Below, one piece after another: positions 40,844 through 50,382 of a DNA stretch of 64,000 nucleotides. Within the stretch, counting starts at the first letter, position 1; the number at the start of each line of letters is the position of its first letter. Both the position numbers and the translations under genes were made by a program. The notes under the pieces were generated by a model, which was given only the letters and a program-made list of their open reading frames with translations, made no database searches and was not told where the DNA came from. The stretch is from Streptomyces rimosus (GTDB lineage: Bacteria > Actinomycetota > Actinomycetes > Streptomycetales > Streptomycetaceae): contig NZ_CP023688.1 in NCBI RefSeq assembly GCF_008704655.1, positions 6,005,501 to 6,069,500 on the forward strand, in the 5' to 3' direction.

Positions 40844-43254
40844 AGGCTCAGTTCCGGGTGCAGGTCCTTCATCCGTACGACCTGCCGGCTGCGCGCGGTC
40901 AGCGAGGTGAGCGCCAGCGCGCCGACCGTGAACGCGGCCAGGACGATGGAGCCCTGCCACACGATCCCCAGGTCACCGCCGGTGATGAGCCGGCGCAGGC
41001 CGTCCACCACATAACTCATCGGCAGGAACGGGTGGATCGCGCCGAAGAAACCGGGGCTGGTCTGCACCGGGTACGTACCGCCCGCCGACGTCAGCTGGAG
41101 CATCAGCACGACCAGCGTCAGGACACGGCCCGCCGGACCGAACTGCGCACCGAAGAACTGGATGATCGCGGTGAACGCGGCCGTCGCCAGCAGCAGGAAG
41201 CCGATGGTGGCCCCCGCGCGCTCCATCTCCAGGCCGAGCCCCCAGTGCAGGACGGCCATCAGGGCCAGCACCTGCACGACGCCGATGGCGAAGGCCGGCA
41301 GCCAGGAACCCAGCGCGATCCGCCAGCCCGGCGCCCCCGCGGCGAGCGCCCGCTTGCCGAGCGGCGCGAGCAGCATGTACGCGACCATCGCGCCGACCCA
41401 CAGGGACAGCGGAATGAAGTATGGGGCGAGCCCGGTGCCGTAGTTCGGCGCCTTGTGCATCGACTTCGAGGCCAGCTCGACCGGGTTGGACATGACCTCG
41501 GTACGGGCGTCGCGGTCCTTCTTGTCGTAGTCGGGGATCTTGTCCACGCCGCTGTTCAGACCGCCGGCCAGCTGGTTGGAGCCGTCCTTCAGCTTGTAGA
41601 CGCCGCCCTTGAGGTCGAGCGCGCCGTCCTCCAGCTGCCCGAGGCCGTCACCGATCTTTCCGGAGCCGTCGGCCGCGTCGCCGAGCTTGTTGTGGAGCTG
41701 ACCGGCGCCGTTGGCGAGGTCACCGGCGCCGTTGGCGAGCTTGCCGCTGCCGTCTGCGAGCTTGCCCGTACCGTCCACGAGCTTGCCGCTGCCGTTGGCG
41801 AGCTTGCCGCTGCCGTCTGCGAGCTTGCCGCTGCCGTCGGCGAGTGCGCCGATGCCCTGGGCGAACTGGCCCGCGCCCTGGGAGACCTTCTGGGCGCCGG
41901 CATTCAGTTCGTTGATCTGACGGATCGCGGTGTCCGCGTTGTCGGCGATCGCCGGAACCTTCTCGGCGACCATCGTGGCCCCGCGGTGCAGGTCGCCAAG
42001 CTGAGTACGCAGGTGCTGGAGGTCCGTCCTGGCGATGATGGCGTTGACCTTCTCCGCGGCATCGGCGGCCACGGCGCTGCCGGCCGCGACGCCCTTGAGC
42101 TTGGCGCAGTCGACCTTGCCGGTGGCGGAGCCGCCGCAGCTCTCCCGGTAGACAGCCTGGGCGTCTTCGGCGTTCTTGCGCGCCTCGGCGGCAGCCTTGG
42201 CGGAATTCCCCGGCAGCTTGCCCAGGTCGTCGTCGAGAGCCTTGCTGAGGTCGGCGACGACGCGTGCCTTGTCGGCGATCTCCTTGCTGTGCGCCTTGAG
42301 GAAGGGCAGGTCCTGCCTGGCGATGCCGTTGACCTTGTCAGCGAGTTGCTTGGTCCCGGCAGCCACCTGGCCGGCGCCGTCACTGAGCTGCTTGGCTTTC
42401 GCACCGGCGGTGGCGACACCTGAGTCGAGCTTCTTGGCGCCCTTGCTCAGGTCGCCGGCGCCCTTGTTGAGGTCCTTGGCGCCCTTGTTCACGGCACCCG
42501 CGCCCTGGCTCAGCTCACCGGTCTTGTCGCGCAGCGTCCCCGCGCCCTTGCTCAGGTCGCCGGACCCCTTGCCCAGCTTCCCCAAGCCATCCGTCAGCTC
42601 ACCGTTCTTGTCCTTGGCCGTACCCAGGCCGTCGGCGAGCTTGTCCGTACCGTCCTTGGCCTTGCCCAGGCCGTCGTCGAGCTTGTTGGCGCCGTCCGCG
42701 GCCTTCGCGGTCTGGTCGTGCAGATCCGAGAACGACACAAAAATCTTGTCGAAGAACTCCCGCGACGACTTCGCCGACGTCTTCGCGCGAATCTCCGAGA
42801 AGATCGTCTTGGAGATCGAGCCGACGATGTAGTTGTTCGCGTCGTTCGTACGGACCTGGAGCGCGCCCGTCTCCGGGTGGTCGCCGGAGCTGGAGGCGAT
42901 CCGTTCGCTGAAGTCCTTCGGGACGGTCAGGGAGAGGTAGTACGTACCGTTCTCGACGCCCTTCTCGGCGTCGGAGGCGCTGACCTCCTCCCAGTTGAAC
43001 GTGTTGCTGTCCTTGACGTTCTTGACGAGCTCGTCGCCCGCCTGGATCTTCTTGCCACCAGCGGTGGCGCCCTTGTCGTCGTTGACGAGCGCGACCGGGA
43101 TCTTGTCCAGGTTCGCGTACGGGTCCCAGAACGAGCACAGGTAGAGCGCCCCGTACAGCAGCGGGATCAGCATCAGGGCGACGAGGCCCAGCCGGGGGAG
43201 CTTGCCCCTGCCGAAGCGCTTGAGCTCAAGCGCGGCGAGCTTCGGCGAGCGCAT
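40840..43254 (-). CDS. YhgE/Pip-family membrane protein with tandem coiled repeats
   Basis: An 804-residue membrane protein. One N-terminal helix (LGLVALMLIPLLYGALYLCS) is followed by a conserved extracytoplasmic domain (PVALVNDDKGATAGGKKIQA; YYLSLTVPKDFSERIASSSG). Next come ~400 residues dominated by heptad-like DG-GKLADGSGKLANG repeats, and then five C-terminal helices of ABC-2/YhgE type. The repeats at 41690-41850 are near-identical at DNA level. Related proteins serve as phage-infection receptor (Pip) or lipid or ESX-linked exporters; the role here is unknown. It overlaps the ATPase gene by 29 bp and the TetR by 4. Confidence 0.9.
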   Translation of the reverse strand: MRSPKLAALELKRFGRGKLPRLGLVALMLIPLLYGALYLCSFWDPYANLDKIPVALVNDDKGATAGGKKIQAGDELVKNVKDSNTFNWEEVSASDAEKGVENGTYYLSLTVPKDFSERIASSSGDHPETGALQVRTNDANNYIVGSISKTIFSEIRAKTSAKSSREFFDKIFVSFSDLHDQTAKAADGANKLDDGLGKAKDGTDKLADGLGTAKDKNGELTDGLGKLGKGSGDLSKGAGTLRDKTGELSQGAGAVNKGAKDLNKGAGDLSKGAKKLDSGVATAGAKAKQLSDGAGQVAAGTKQLADKVNGIARQDLPFLKAHSKEIADKARVVADLSKALDDDLGKLPGNSAKAAAEARKNAEDAQAVYRESCGGSATGKVDCAKLKGVAAGSAVAADAAEKVNAIIARTDLQHLRTQLGDLHRGATMVAEKVPAIADNADTAIRQINELNAGAQKVSQGAGQFAQGIGALADGSGKLADGSGKLANGSGKLVDGTGKLADGSGKLANGAGDLANGAGQLHNKLGDAADGSGKIGDGLGQLEDGALDLKGGVYKLKDGSNQLAGGLNSGVDKIPDYDKKDRDARTEVMSNPVELASKSMHKAPNYGTGLAPYFIPLSLWVGAMVAYMLLAPLGKRALAAGAPGWRIALGSWLPAFAIGVVQVLALMAVLHWGLGLEMERAGATIGFLLLATAAFTAIIQFFGAQFGPAGRVLTLVVLMLQLTSAGGTYPVQTSPGFFGAIHPFLPMSYVVDGLRRLITGGDLGIVWQGSIVLAAFTVGALALTSLTARSRQVVRMKDLHPELSL
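41690..41850 (-). repeat. Near-identical 21-bp coding repeats in the YhgE gene
   Basis: Successive units code for GSGKLAD/GSGKLAN, with DNA such as GCTGCCGTCTGCGAGCTTGC recurring with few changes (for example near 41750 and 41815). Such tracts can change copy number by slippage. Confidence 0.8.
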
Positions 43255-44041
43255 GGGCTGCTTCCTCCTCGTGGATGTCGGTCGTACCGGACTGGCCGGT
43301 GGTCGAAGTGGTGGGGGCTGCGTCGCCGGGCGCCTGCGCGGCGGCCGGCGACGTACGGACGACGATCGCGTCGTCGGGAGCGGTGCTGGCCGAGGCCACC
43401 ACCGTCGTGCCGTTCAGCGCCAGGTCCCGCAGCATCTGCCACACCTGGGAACGCTCGTCGGCGGACAGCTTGAGGTCGACGTCGTCGATGGCCAGCAGCC
43501 GCGGGCCGTGCATGACGGCCAGCGCGACCGACAGCCGCAGCGCCTCGATGCGCTCCATGTCGCGTACCGCCGTGCGCAGTCCCTTCGGCAGCGTCGCGGG
43601 GTCGAGACCGACGGCCGTCAGCGCGGCGTCGACGCGCGCCCGCGTCGCCTCCTTGTGGCGGCGGCCCCACGGCAGCCGGGCGCCCAGCGAACCGGCCATC
43701 CGGCGGCCCAACAGGGCCTGTTCCTCCAGGTGTTCCCCGGCGGTCAGGGCCGGTTCCAGGTCGGCGATGCCGGGGACGTGCGCGATGGCGGTCAGGCTGC
43801 GCACCGTTCCCATGCGCTTGGGGAGGGGGAAGCCGGCGACCGTGGCGTGGCCTTCGGCGAGCTTCATACGGCCGGTGAGCGCGAGCAGGAGACAGGTGCG
43901 GCCGGAGCCGGACGGGCCCTCGACGGCGATCAGTGAACCCGGCTCCGCGGTGATGTGGACGTCTCTGAACGCCCACCCCCGTGGGCCCTTCACTCCGATT
44001 CCCCTGGCGTTGACCGCCGCCCCCTGGCGGGTGGTGTCCAC
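43226..44041 (-). CDS. Degenerate ABC-type ATPase domain protein partnered with YhgE
   Basis: A 271-residue cytosolic protein with an ABC fold (WAFRDVHITAEPGSLIAVEG) but damaged catalytic motifs. Walker A is GPSGSGRT (42-49) with Arg48 for the conserved Lys; the signature region reads ERIEALRLSVALAV instead of LSGGQ; Walker B is LLAIDDVD with Asp for the catalytic Glu; the switch His is missing in GTTVVASAST. It may bind but hardly hydrolyse ATP, or be purely structural. The GTG at 44041 has AAAGGAGG upstream. First gene of the operon with YhgE and TetR. The C-terminal ~40 residues are Ala/Thr-rich. Confidence 0.85.
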   Translation of the reverse strand: MDTTRQGAAVNARGIGVKGPRGWAFRDVHITAEPGSLIAVEGPSGSGRTCLLLALTGRMKLAEGHATVAGFPLPKRMGTVRSLTAIAHVPGIADLEPALTAGEHLEEQALLGRRMAGSLGARLPWGRRHKEATRARVDAALTAVGLDPATLPKGLRTAVRDMERIEALRLSVALAVMHGPRLLAIDDVDLKLSADERSQVWQMLRDLALNGTTVVASASTAPDDAIVVRTSPAAAQAPGDAAPTTSTTGQSGTTDIHEEEAAHALAEARRA

Positions 44042-44057
44042 GGCCCCTCCTTTGATC

Positions 44058-44108
44058 TGACTGGTCAGTCTAAAAGTGTGCCGTATGGACGGGCCTATTG
44101 ACCAATCA
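44058..44108. promoter_or_regulatory. Pair of TetR-type operator sites
   Basis: TGACTGGTCAGTC (44058-44070) and, on the other strand, TGATTGGTCAATA (44108-44096) match at 10 of 13 positions and share TGAYTGGTCA. They flank the presumed promoter of the ATPase-YhgE-TetR operon, the first site ending 17 bp from the start codon. Confidence 0.65.
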
Positions 44109-44247
44109 GCGCGCGATCCTGTGAACTCCGTCATGTGGCGGGTGGGGCGCCCTGACGTTTTTGGGGCGTTTGTTGATGATGTTCTCGGTGTGGTCCGTGG
44201 TGCTGTGCGCCCGATCCGCACCGGCAGGACACTTGCGACGGAGACCG

Positions 44248-47109
44248 ATGACTCACTCGGCCAAACTGATCGCCCCGCTCTTGGCGGGGACCCTCGTCAC
44301 GACGCTGCCACCGGCCGCAGCCGCCACGCCGGTACGGCACGCCCCCGCGGCCACCGCTGCGGCCACGGCGCCCGGCGCAGCTGCCGCGGATTCCGCCGCC
44401 TGCGCCCCGCGAGAGCTGGAACGTTTCAGCAAAGAGAAGTCCCAGGGTGACGGGCAGGAAAAGAGCACCGGAGGCCCCGCCGCCACGGACGACGGCGACG
44501 GCTGGACCCCCACCGCCACCCGCATCGACCCCAAGGACGGCCACCACGCCTTCGTCGGCAACGGCTACCTTGGCCAGCGCGTGGCGCCCAACGGCGCCGG
44601 ATACACGGCCCCCGGTGAGACGACCGGCTGGCCGCTGAAGACGCCCCGCTACGACGGCTCCTTCGTGTCCGGCCTGTACGCGCGCGGCCCGGAGAACCTG
44701 GAGGGCCGCCAGGCCATCGCCGCGCTGCCCACGTGGACGGGCCTCGACATCACCGCCGCCGGCGACCACCCGCAGACCTTCGACTCCGCGACCCCCGCCG
44801 GCCGCATCTCCCACTACCGCCAGACGCAGTTCATCCGCTGCGGAATTGTCCGTACATCTCTGACGTGGACGGCCGCCGACGGCCGCGCCACCGACCTCGT
44901 GTACGACGTGCTCGCCGACCGCACCGACGCGCACACCGGCGCCGTACGGCTGCGCATGACCCCGCACTGGGGCGGACGGGCCACCGTCACCGACCGCCTC
45001 GACGGGCGCGGCGCGCGCCGTATGACGCAGACCGGGGGCAGCGCGCGCGACGGCCGGACGATGGACGTGACCTTCCGTACGGACGGCACGAAGACGGACG
45101 GCGCGGTCGCCTCGACCCTGCGCCCCGGCCCGCAGGTCCGCGAGCAGGGCGCGACGACACGGCGCGCGGGTGCGGCGAAGGATCTGGGCAACCAGCAGAG
45201 CGTCAGTTTTCCCGTACGGGCCGGGCGCTCCTACGAACTGACCAAGTACGTCGGTGTCGACACCGCGCTCACCTCCCGCACCCCGCGCGCCGCCGCGACC
45301 GCCGCCGCGCAGCGCGCCGCGAACCGCGGCTGGGACGCGCTTTACCGGAACCACGCCGCCGCCTGGCAGAAGCTGTGGCGCAGTGACGTCGAGGTGCGCG
45401 GAAGCGGACGCGGGCAGCGGGACCTGCAGTCGTGGGTACGCGCGGCGCAGTACGGGCTGCTCTCCAGTACCCGCGCCGGCAGCCGCAACAGCATCAGCCC
45501 GGCCGGGCTGACCAGCGACAACTACGCCGGCGAGATTTTCTGGGACGCCGAGACCTGGATGTACCCGGGCCTGCTGGCCGCCCACCCCGAGCTGGCCAAG
45601 TCCGTCGTGGACTACCGCTACAAGACCATGGCCGGAGCCGCCGCCAACGCGAAGAAGCTGGGCTACAAGGGCCTGTTCTACCCGTGGACCAGCGGCAGCA
45701 AGGGCGATCTGTGGAACGAGTGCCACAGCTGGGACCCGCCGCACTGCAAGACCCAGAACCACCTGATGGGCGACGTCTCGCTGGCCGCCTGGCAGTACTA
45801 CCTCGCCACCAAGGACACCACTTGGCTGCGCGAACGCGGCTGGCCGGTGATGAAGGGCATCGCGGAATTCTGGGCGTCCCGGGTCACCCGTAACCCGGAC
45901 GGCAGCTACTCGATCAAGAACGTGGCGGGGCCGGACGAGTACAGCAACGGCGTCAACGACGGCGTCTTCACCAACGCCGGCGCGGTCACCGCGCTGCGCA
46001 ACGCAGGGCGCGCCGCCGCGCTCCTCGGGCAGCGGGCCCCCGCCGCCTGGAAGGAGATCGCCGACCACATCCGCATCCCGTACGACGCGAAGAAAGATGT
46101 CTTCGAGCAGTACGACGGATACAAGGGCACGACGATCAAGCAGGCCGACACCGTGCTCCTGATGTATCCGCTGGAATGGCCCATGTCGCAGCGCGCCAAG
46201 ATCAACACGCTGGACCACTACGCGGCACGCACCGACCCGGACGGCCCCGCCATGACCGACTCGGTGCACGCCATCGCCGCCGCCGGAACCGGTGAGGCGG
46301 GCTGCTCGACGTACACGTACCTGATGCGTTCCATCAGGCCGTTCATGCGCGGCGCCTTCCACCAGTTCTCCGAGGCGCGCGGCGATAAGGCGGGCGCGGG
46401 CGACCCGCACGCCGGATCGCCCGCGCAGGACTTCCTCACCGGCAAGGGCGGTTTCCTGCAGACCTTCACCAACGGCCTGACCGGCCTGCGGATGCGTGAG
46501 GACCGGGTGCACCTGGACCCGATGCTGCCGCCGCAGCTTTCCGACGGCGTCACACTGCGCGGGCTGCGCTGGCAGGGGCGTACGTACGACGTGGAGATCG
46601 GCGCGCACAGCACGACGGTGCGGCTGACGGCCGGCGCGCCGATGCGCGTCGAGTCGCCGGAAGGCGAGCGGGTGGTGAGCCGCGGCGTGCCGCTGACGCT
46701 CAAGACCCGACGCCCCGACCTCGCGGCGACCGACAACGTGGCCCGGTGCCGTACGGCGCAGGCCACGTCCGAGGAGCCGGGCATGTACGCGGGCGCCGCC
46801 GTGGACGGCAACGCGGCCACCTCCTGGGTGCCGGACGGTTCCGACGGCACCCTGACCGTCGACCTCGGCAAGCCCTCGCGCATCGGCCAGATCACCCCGC
46901 GCTGGAAGGACGGCGAGCCCGCCTCGTACGTCGCGCAGGTCTCGACGGACGGCAAGCACTGGTACGGGACCGGGTACGACGGCCGCACGACGGCGCGCTA
47001 TGTCCGGCTCACGGTGCACGGCGCCGACGCGGCGAAGAAGGGCGGACAGCGCCCCGGCCTCGCCGAGCTGACCGTAAAGAAGGCCGCGGAACCGGCGACG
47101 GGGAAGTAG
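44248..47109 (+). CDS. Secreted GH65-family glycosidase with C-terminal discoidin (F5/8C, CBM32-like) domain
   Basis: A 953-residue exported protein. The signal peptide is LIAPLLAGTLVTTLPPAAAA. The GH65 N-terminal beta-sandwich (HHAFVGNGYLGQRVAPNGAG) is followed by the (alpha/alpha)6 barrel: EIFWDAETWMYPGLLAAHPE, WNECHSWDPPHCKTQNHLMG and NVAGPDEYSNGVNDGVF, where Glu564 is the general acid. The last ~130 residues (CRTAQATSEEPGMYAGAAVD; AATSWVPDGSDGTLTVDLGK) form a discoidin-like carbohydrate-binding domain. Family members are trehalases or phosphorylases of alpha-glucosides; a secreted form without a phosphate supply fits a hydrolase. GGAG precedes the ATG at 44248. Confidence 0.9.
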   Translation: MTHSAKLIAPLLAGTLVTTLPPAAAATPVRHAPAATAAATAPGAAAADSAACAPRELERFSKEKSQGDGQEKSTGGPAATDDGDGWTPTATRIDPKDGHHAFVGNGYLGQRVAPNGAGYTAPGETTGWPLKTPRYDGSFVSGLYARGPENLEGRQAIAALPTWTGLDITAAGDHPQTFDSATPAGRISHYRQTQFIRCGIVRTSLTWTAADGRATDLVYDVLADRTDAHTGAVRLRMTPHWGGRATVTDRLDGRGARRMTQTGGSARDGRTMDVTFRTDGTKTDGAVASTLRPGPQVREQGATTRRAGAAKDLGNQQSVSFPVRAGRSYELTKYVGVDTALTSRTPRAAATAAAQRAANRGWDALYRNHAAAWQKLWRSDVEVRGSGRGQRDLQSWVRAAQYGLLSSTRAGSRNSISPAGLTSDNYAGEIFWDAETWMYPGLLAAHPELAKSVVDYRYKTMAGAAANAKKLGYKGLFYPWTSGSKGDLWNECHSWDPPHCKTQNHLMGDVSLAAWQYYLATKDTTWLRERGWPVMKGIAEFWASRVTRNPDGSYSIKNVAGPDEYSNGVNDGVFTNAGAVTALRNAGRAAALLGQRAPAAWKEIADHIRIPYDAKKDVFEQYDGYKGTTIKQADTVLLMYPLEWPMSQRAKINTLDHYAARTDPDGPAMTDSVHAIAAAGTGEAGCSTYTYLMRSIRPFMRGAFHQFSEARGDKAGAGDPHAGSPAQDFLTGKGGFLQTFTNGLTGLRMREDRVHLDPMLPPQLSDGVTLRGLRWQGRTYDVEIGAHSTTVRLTAGAPMRVESPEGERVVSRGVPLTLKTRRPDLAATDNVARCRTAQATSEEPGMYAGAAVDGNAATSWVPDGSDGTLTVDLGKPSRIGQITPRWKDGEPASYVAQVSTDGKHWYGTGYDGRTTARYVRLTVHGADAAKKGGQRPGLAELTVKKAAEPATGK

Positions 47110-47137
47110 CCGAGAACGGCCCGGCCCCTCCGGTGGG

Positions 47138-47171
47138 ACGGCCCAGGTGGCAAGGACGCGACCTGGGCCGT
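47138..47171. terminator. Terminator hairpin after the GH65 gene
   Basis: 11-bp stem (47138-47148 with 47161-47171) and 12-nt loop, 29 bp after the stop codon. Confidence 0.75.
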
Positions 47172-47298
47172 TCCTGCCTGACACAGTCATCGGTCGTGAA
47201 CCGAAAGTGACCAATCTGTCCCCTGAACGAGACATCTGTGACCGCTTCCGTCACATAGTGTCCGGACACGCACGGTGTGTCTGACCTGGGGAGGGACT

Positions 47299-48939
47299 GT
47301 GCGTACGGCTGCGAAGTGTGTGGTCGGCGGGGTGACCGCCGCGGTGGTGGGCCTGGTCGGCGTGGGCGCCTACAACGTCTACGAGGCGTTCGCCGGCGAG
47401 GGCTCGTCCGGGACATCGGCCGGTACCACCGCGTCCAGACAGACCGGGCCCCCGTCCGAGGAAGAGATACGCGATACGGCGCGCGACTTCCTCGCGGCCT
47501 GGAGCAAGGGCGATGTGAATGCCGCCGCGCTCCTCACGGACAACGCCGAGGGCGCGCGCCAGGCCCTGACCGGATTCCGCGACGAAGCGCATGTCTCGAA
47601 GGTGACGTTCGAGGCCGGGCAGCAGACCGACGACGCGAAGGTGCCGTACCACGTCACCGCCGAGTTGACGGTCGGCAAGGGCGACGACGCGAAACACACG
47701 ACCTGGAAGTACGACTCCACGCTGCACGTCGTACGCGGCAAGACCACCGGCAAGGCCCTCGTCGACTGGCAGCCCAACGTGGTCCACCCCGACCTGCGGC
47801 GCGGCGAGAGCCTGCGGACCGGTTCGGACGGCGCCCCGCCCGTCAAGGCGGTCGACCGCAACGGCACCGAACTCGACGGCACCGACCTGCCGTCCTTCGG
47901 CGCCATCCTGCCCGCCCTCCGCGAGAGCTACGGGGAGAAGGCGGGCGGCGTCCAGGGCATCGAGGTGCGCGTCATCAACCAGAGCGGCGAGCCGGGCAAG
48001 ACGCTGCACACCATGGTCAAGGGCCGCCCCGGAACGCTCCGTACGACGCTGGACGCGAAGGTGCAGCGCGCCGCCGAGGCGGCGGTCAAGGGCTACCGCG
48101 AGGCGTCGGTCGTCGTGGTCAAGCCGGGCAGCGGGGACATCCTCGCGGTCGCCAACCACCGCTCGGATCAGTTCAACGCGGCGTTCCAGGGGCGGCTGGC
48201 GCCCGGTTCCACGATGAAGGTCGTGACCGCGGCGATGCTCATGGAGAAAGGTTTGGTCTCCGCGGGCAAGAGCGTGGAGTGCCCGAAGTACGCCTCGGCG
48301 GGTGGACGGTCCTTCCACAATCAGGGCATGTTCGAGATCAACGGCGGTACGTTCGCCGACAGTTTCGCGCGCTCCTGCAATACCGCCTTCATCGGCCTGG
48401 CCGACCGGATCTCGGGCGCGGACCTGAGCGGCGAGGCGCAGGAAGTCTTCGGGCTGGGGATGGACTGGAAGGTCGGAATACCGACGTTCGACGGCAGCGT
48501 GCCGCAGAGCGACGGCCCCGACACCCCGGCGGCCTTGATCGGCCAGGGCCGCGTCCAGGCCAACCCGCTGAACATGGCGTCCGTCGCCGCCACCGCCAAG
48601 GCCGGATATTTCTCCCAGCCCGTACTCGTCTCCCGCGAGCTGGACGACCGGCCGGTCGCCCATGCGAGCCGGGCACTGCCGTCCTCGGTCGCCGCCCAAC
48701 TGCGGGCCATGATGCGGCGTACGGCCGTCAGCGGCACCGGCGCGCGGGCGATGGCCGGACTCGGCGGCGACATCGGTGCCAAGACCGGTTCGGCGGAGGC
48801 CGACGGCCAGGGCGACGCCAACAGTTGGTTCCTCGGTTACCGCAATGACGCCGCGGCGGCTGCCGTCGTCCAGCAGGGTGGTCACGGCGGCGACGCGGCG
48901 GGACCGATCGTCCGGAGAGTGCTCGCGGCGAGTCGCTGA
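47299..48939 (+). CDS. Class B-like penicillin-binding protein with MecA-N-like domain
   Basis: A 546-residue membrane-anchored transpeptidase. The GTG at 47299 has GGGAGGG upstream. One N-terminal helix (VVGGVTAAVVGLVGVGAYNV) is followed by an NTF2-like MecA_N-type domain (EEIRDTARDFLAAWSKGDVN), a linker and the transpeptidase domain. All three active-site motifs are intact: STMK (Ser304), SCN (Ser359) and KTG (Lys495). It cross-links or modifies peptidoglycan. The layout resembles PBP2a-type low-affinity PBPs, but resistance cannot be inferred from that alone. Confidence 0.92.
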   Translation: MRTAAKCVVGGVTAAVVGLVGVGAYNVYEAFAGEGSSGTSAGTTASRQTGPPSEEEIRDTARDFLAAWSKGDVNAAALLTDNAEGARQALTGFRDEAHVSKVTFEAGQQTDDAKVPYHVTAELTVGKGDDAKHTTWKYDSTLHVVRGKTTGKALVDWQPNVVHPDLRRGESLRTGSDGAPPVKAVDRNGTELDGTDLPSFGAILPALRESYGEKAGGVQGIEVRVINQSGEPGKTLHTMVKGRPGTLRTTLDAKVQRAAEAAVKGYREASVVVVKPGSGDILAVANHRSDQFNAAFQGRLAPGSTMKVVTAAMLMEKGLVSAGKSVECPKYASAGGRSFHNQGMFEINGGTFADSFARSCNTAFIGLADRISGADLSGEAQEVFGLGMDWKVGIPTFDGSVPQSDGPDTPAALIGQGRVQANPLNMASVAATAKAGYFSQPVLVSRELDDRPVAHASRALPSSVAAQLRAMMRRTAVSGTGARAMAGLGGDIGAKTGSAEADGQGDANSWFLGYRNDAAAAAVVQQGGHGGDAAGPIVRRVLAASR

Positions 48940-49034
48940 GGGGAAGGGTCGACACTGGGGCGTGCCCGCGTCGGGGCCTGCCCGCATCCCGGGGGCGTCC
49001 GCCCTCGGGCGTCGACGAAACGGGAGGGCCCCTC

Positions 49035-50267
49035 GTGCGCGTACGTTCCGCGGTTGTCCGTATCACCGCAGCAGTGCTGGCCGTCGGCTGTATCACGGCG
49101 TGTGCCGACGGGGCTCCGACGGCGGTGCCGGGCCCGATGGCCCGGGACTCGGCCCGGGCCACCGCGCCGGGCGGGGTGGTCGGCGGCGCGGGGACGTCCG
49201 CCGCCTCCGTCCGCGCGAAGGCGTCCTGCACCGCCGGGAAATGTACGGACAACTCGCGCGCGAGCGGAAGCGAAAATCGCCCGGGAACGGGCGGCGGCCG
49301 GCACCCCTGCTCCCCGTCCGTCTCCCTCGACCGCTACTCCGACGCCCTGGACAAGACCACCTTCCAGGGCACCTTCATCGGCAACCTCTCCGCCCTGGCC
49401 CGCGACACCGACGGCTCCATCGCCGCCGTGTCCGACCGTTCCGTATTGATCGGGCTGGACGGCCGCACCCACCGGCCCGTACGGGCAGCCAAGATCACGG
49501 ACGAGCAGGGCGCCGTCCTCGACGCCGAGGGCCTGGCCGTCGAACCGGGCGGCACCTACCTCGTCTCCTCCGAGACCGAGCCTTCCGTGCGGCGCTACGA
49601 CCGTTCCGGCGCGCTCCTCGGGCGCCTGCCCGTCCCCGACGCCCTACGGGTCGCACCGGCCGGGCGGGCCCAGAGCAACCAGACCTTCGAGGGCCTCGCT
49701 CTCAGGCCCGGTGGCGGCACACTCACCGCCGCCATGGAAGGCCCGCTCACCGGCGACGGCAAGGACACGGCGGGCCGCCCGCTGCTGCGCTTCCAGACCT
49801 GGCATCGGTACGGCGCCCGGACCGGCCCCGCGCCGTACCGGCCCGGCAAGCAGTACGCGTACCCGGTGGACGCCGGACTGGGTGTCTCGGAAATCGCCGC
49901 TCTCTCCGACGGGCGGCTGCTCGTCCTGGAACGCGGCTTCACGGCCGGCGTCGGCAACACCGTGCGCCTCTACCTCGCCGATCCGCGCCGCGCCGCCGAC
50001 GTCAGTGACGTCGCGAAGCTGCCCGGCGGCAAGACCGTACGCGCCGCCCACAAGAAACTCCTCGCCGACCTCGGCGTCTGCCCCTCCCTGGGCGCCCCCG
50101 CCCACCAGCCGCAGACCAACCCGCTGCTGGACAACATCGAAGGCATGACGATCACCGGCCGCGCCCCCGGCGGACGGCTGCGCCTCCTCCTGGTCAGCGA
50201 CGACAACGAGAGCCCGAAGCAGATCACCCGCCTCTACGAGCTGACGGTGCGCCCCGGCGGCCACTGA
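49035..50267 (+). CDS. Phytase-like (esterase-like) lipoprotein
   Basis: A 410-residue exported protein starting with GTG after GGGAGGG. The leader AAVLAVGCITACADG contains an ITAC lipobox. A ~70-residue low-complexity region precedes a beta-propeller-like phytase-like domain: FQGTFIGNLSALARDTDGSI, VLDAEGLAVEPGGTYLVSSE, FEGLALRPGGGTLTAAMEGP and NIEGMTITGRAPGGRLRLLL. The DAEG, FEGLA and NIEGM acidic repeats are the usual calcium or metal positions. Substrate unknown; it need not hydrolyse phytate. Confidence 0.83.
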   Translation: MRVRSAVVRITAAVLAVGCITACADGAPTAVPGPMARDSARATAPGGVVGGAGTSAASVRAKASCTAGKCTDNSRASGSENRPGTGGGRHPCSPSVSLDRYSDALDKTTFQGTFIGNLSALARDTDGSIAAVSDRSVLIGLDGRTHRPVRAAKITDEQGAVLDAEGLAVEPGGTYLVSSETEPSVRRYDRSGALLGRLPVPDALRVAPAGRAQSNQTFEGLALRPGGGTLTAAMEGPLTGDGKDTAGRPLLRFQTWHRYGARTGPAPYRPGKQYAYPVDAGLGVSEIAALSDGRLLVLERGFTAGVGNTVRLYLADPRRAADVSDVAKLPGGKTVRAAHKKLLADLGVCPSLGAPAHQPQTNPLLDNIEGMTITGRAPGGRLRLLLVSDDNESPKQITRLYELTVRPGGH

Positions 50268-50382
50268 CCCCGCCGTCTCCGTGCGTCACCGCCGACGCGC
50301 CCCGCAATGTTGCAGCGGGATGAAATCCGCTGCCCACAGCGTTGGTGCCTCCTGGTGAACGACGAGATGCGGGAGGCAGTGC

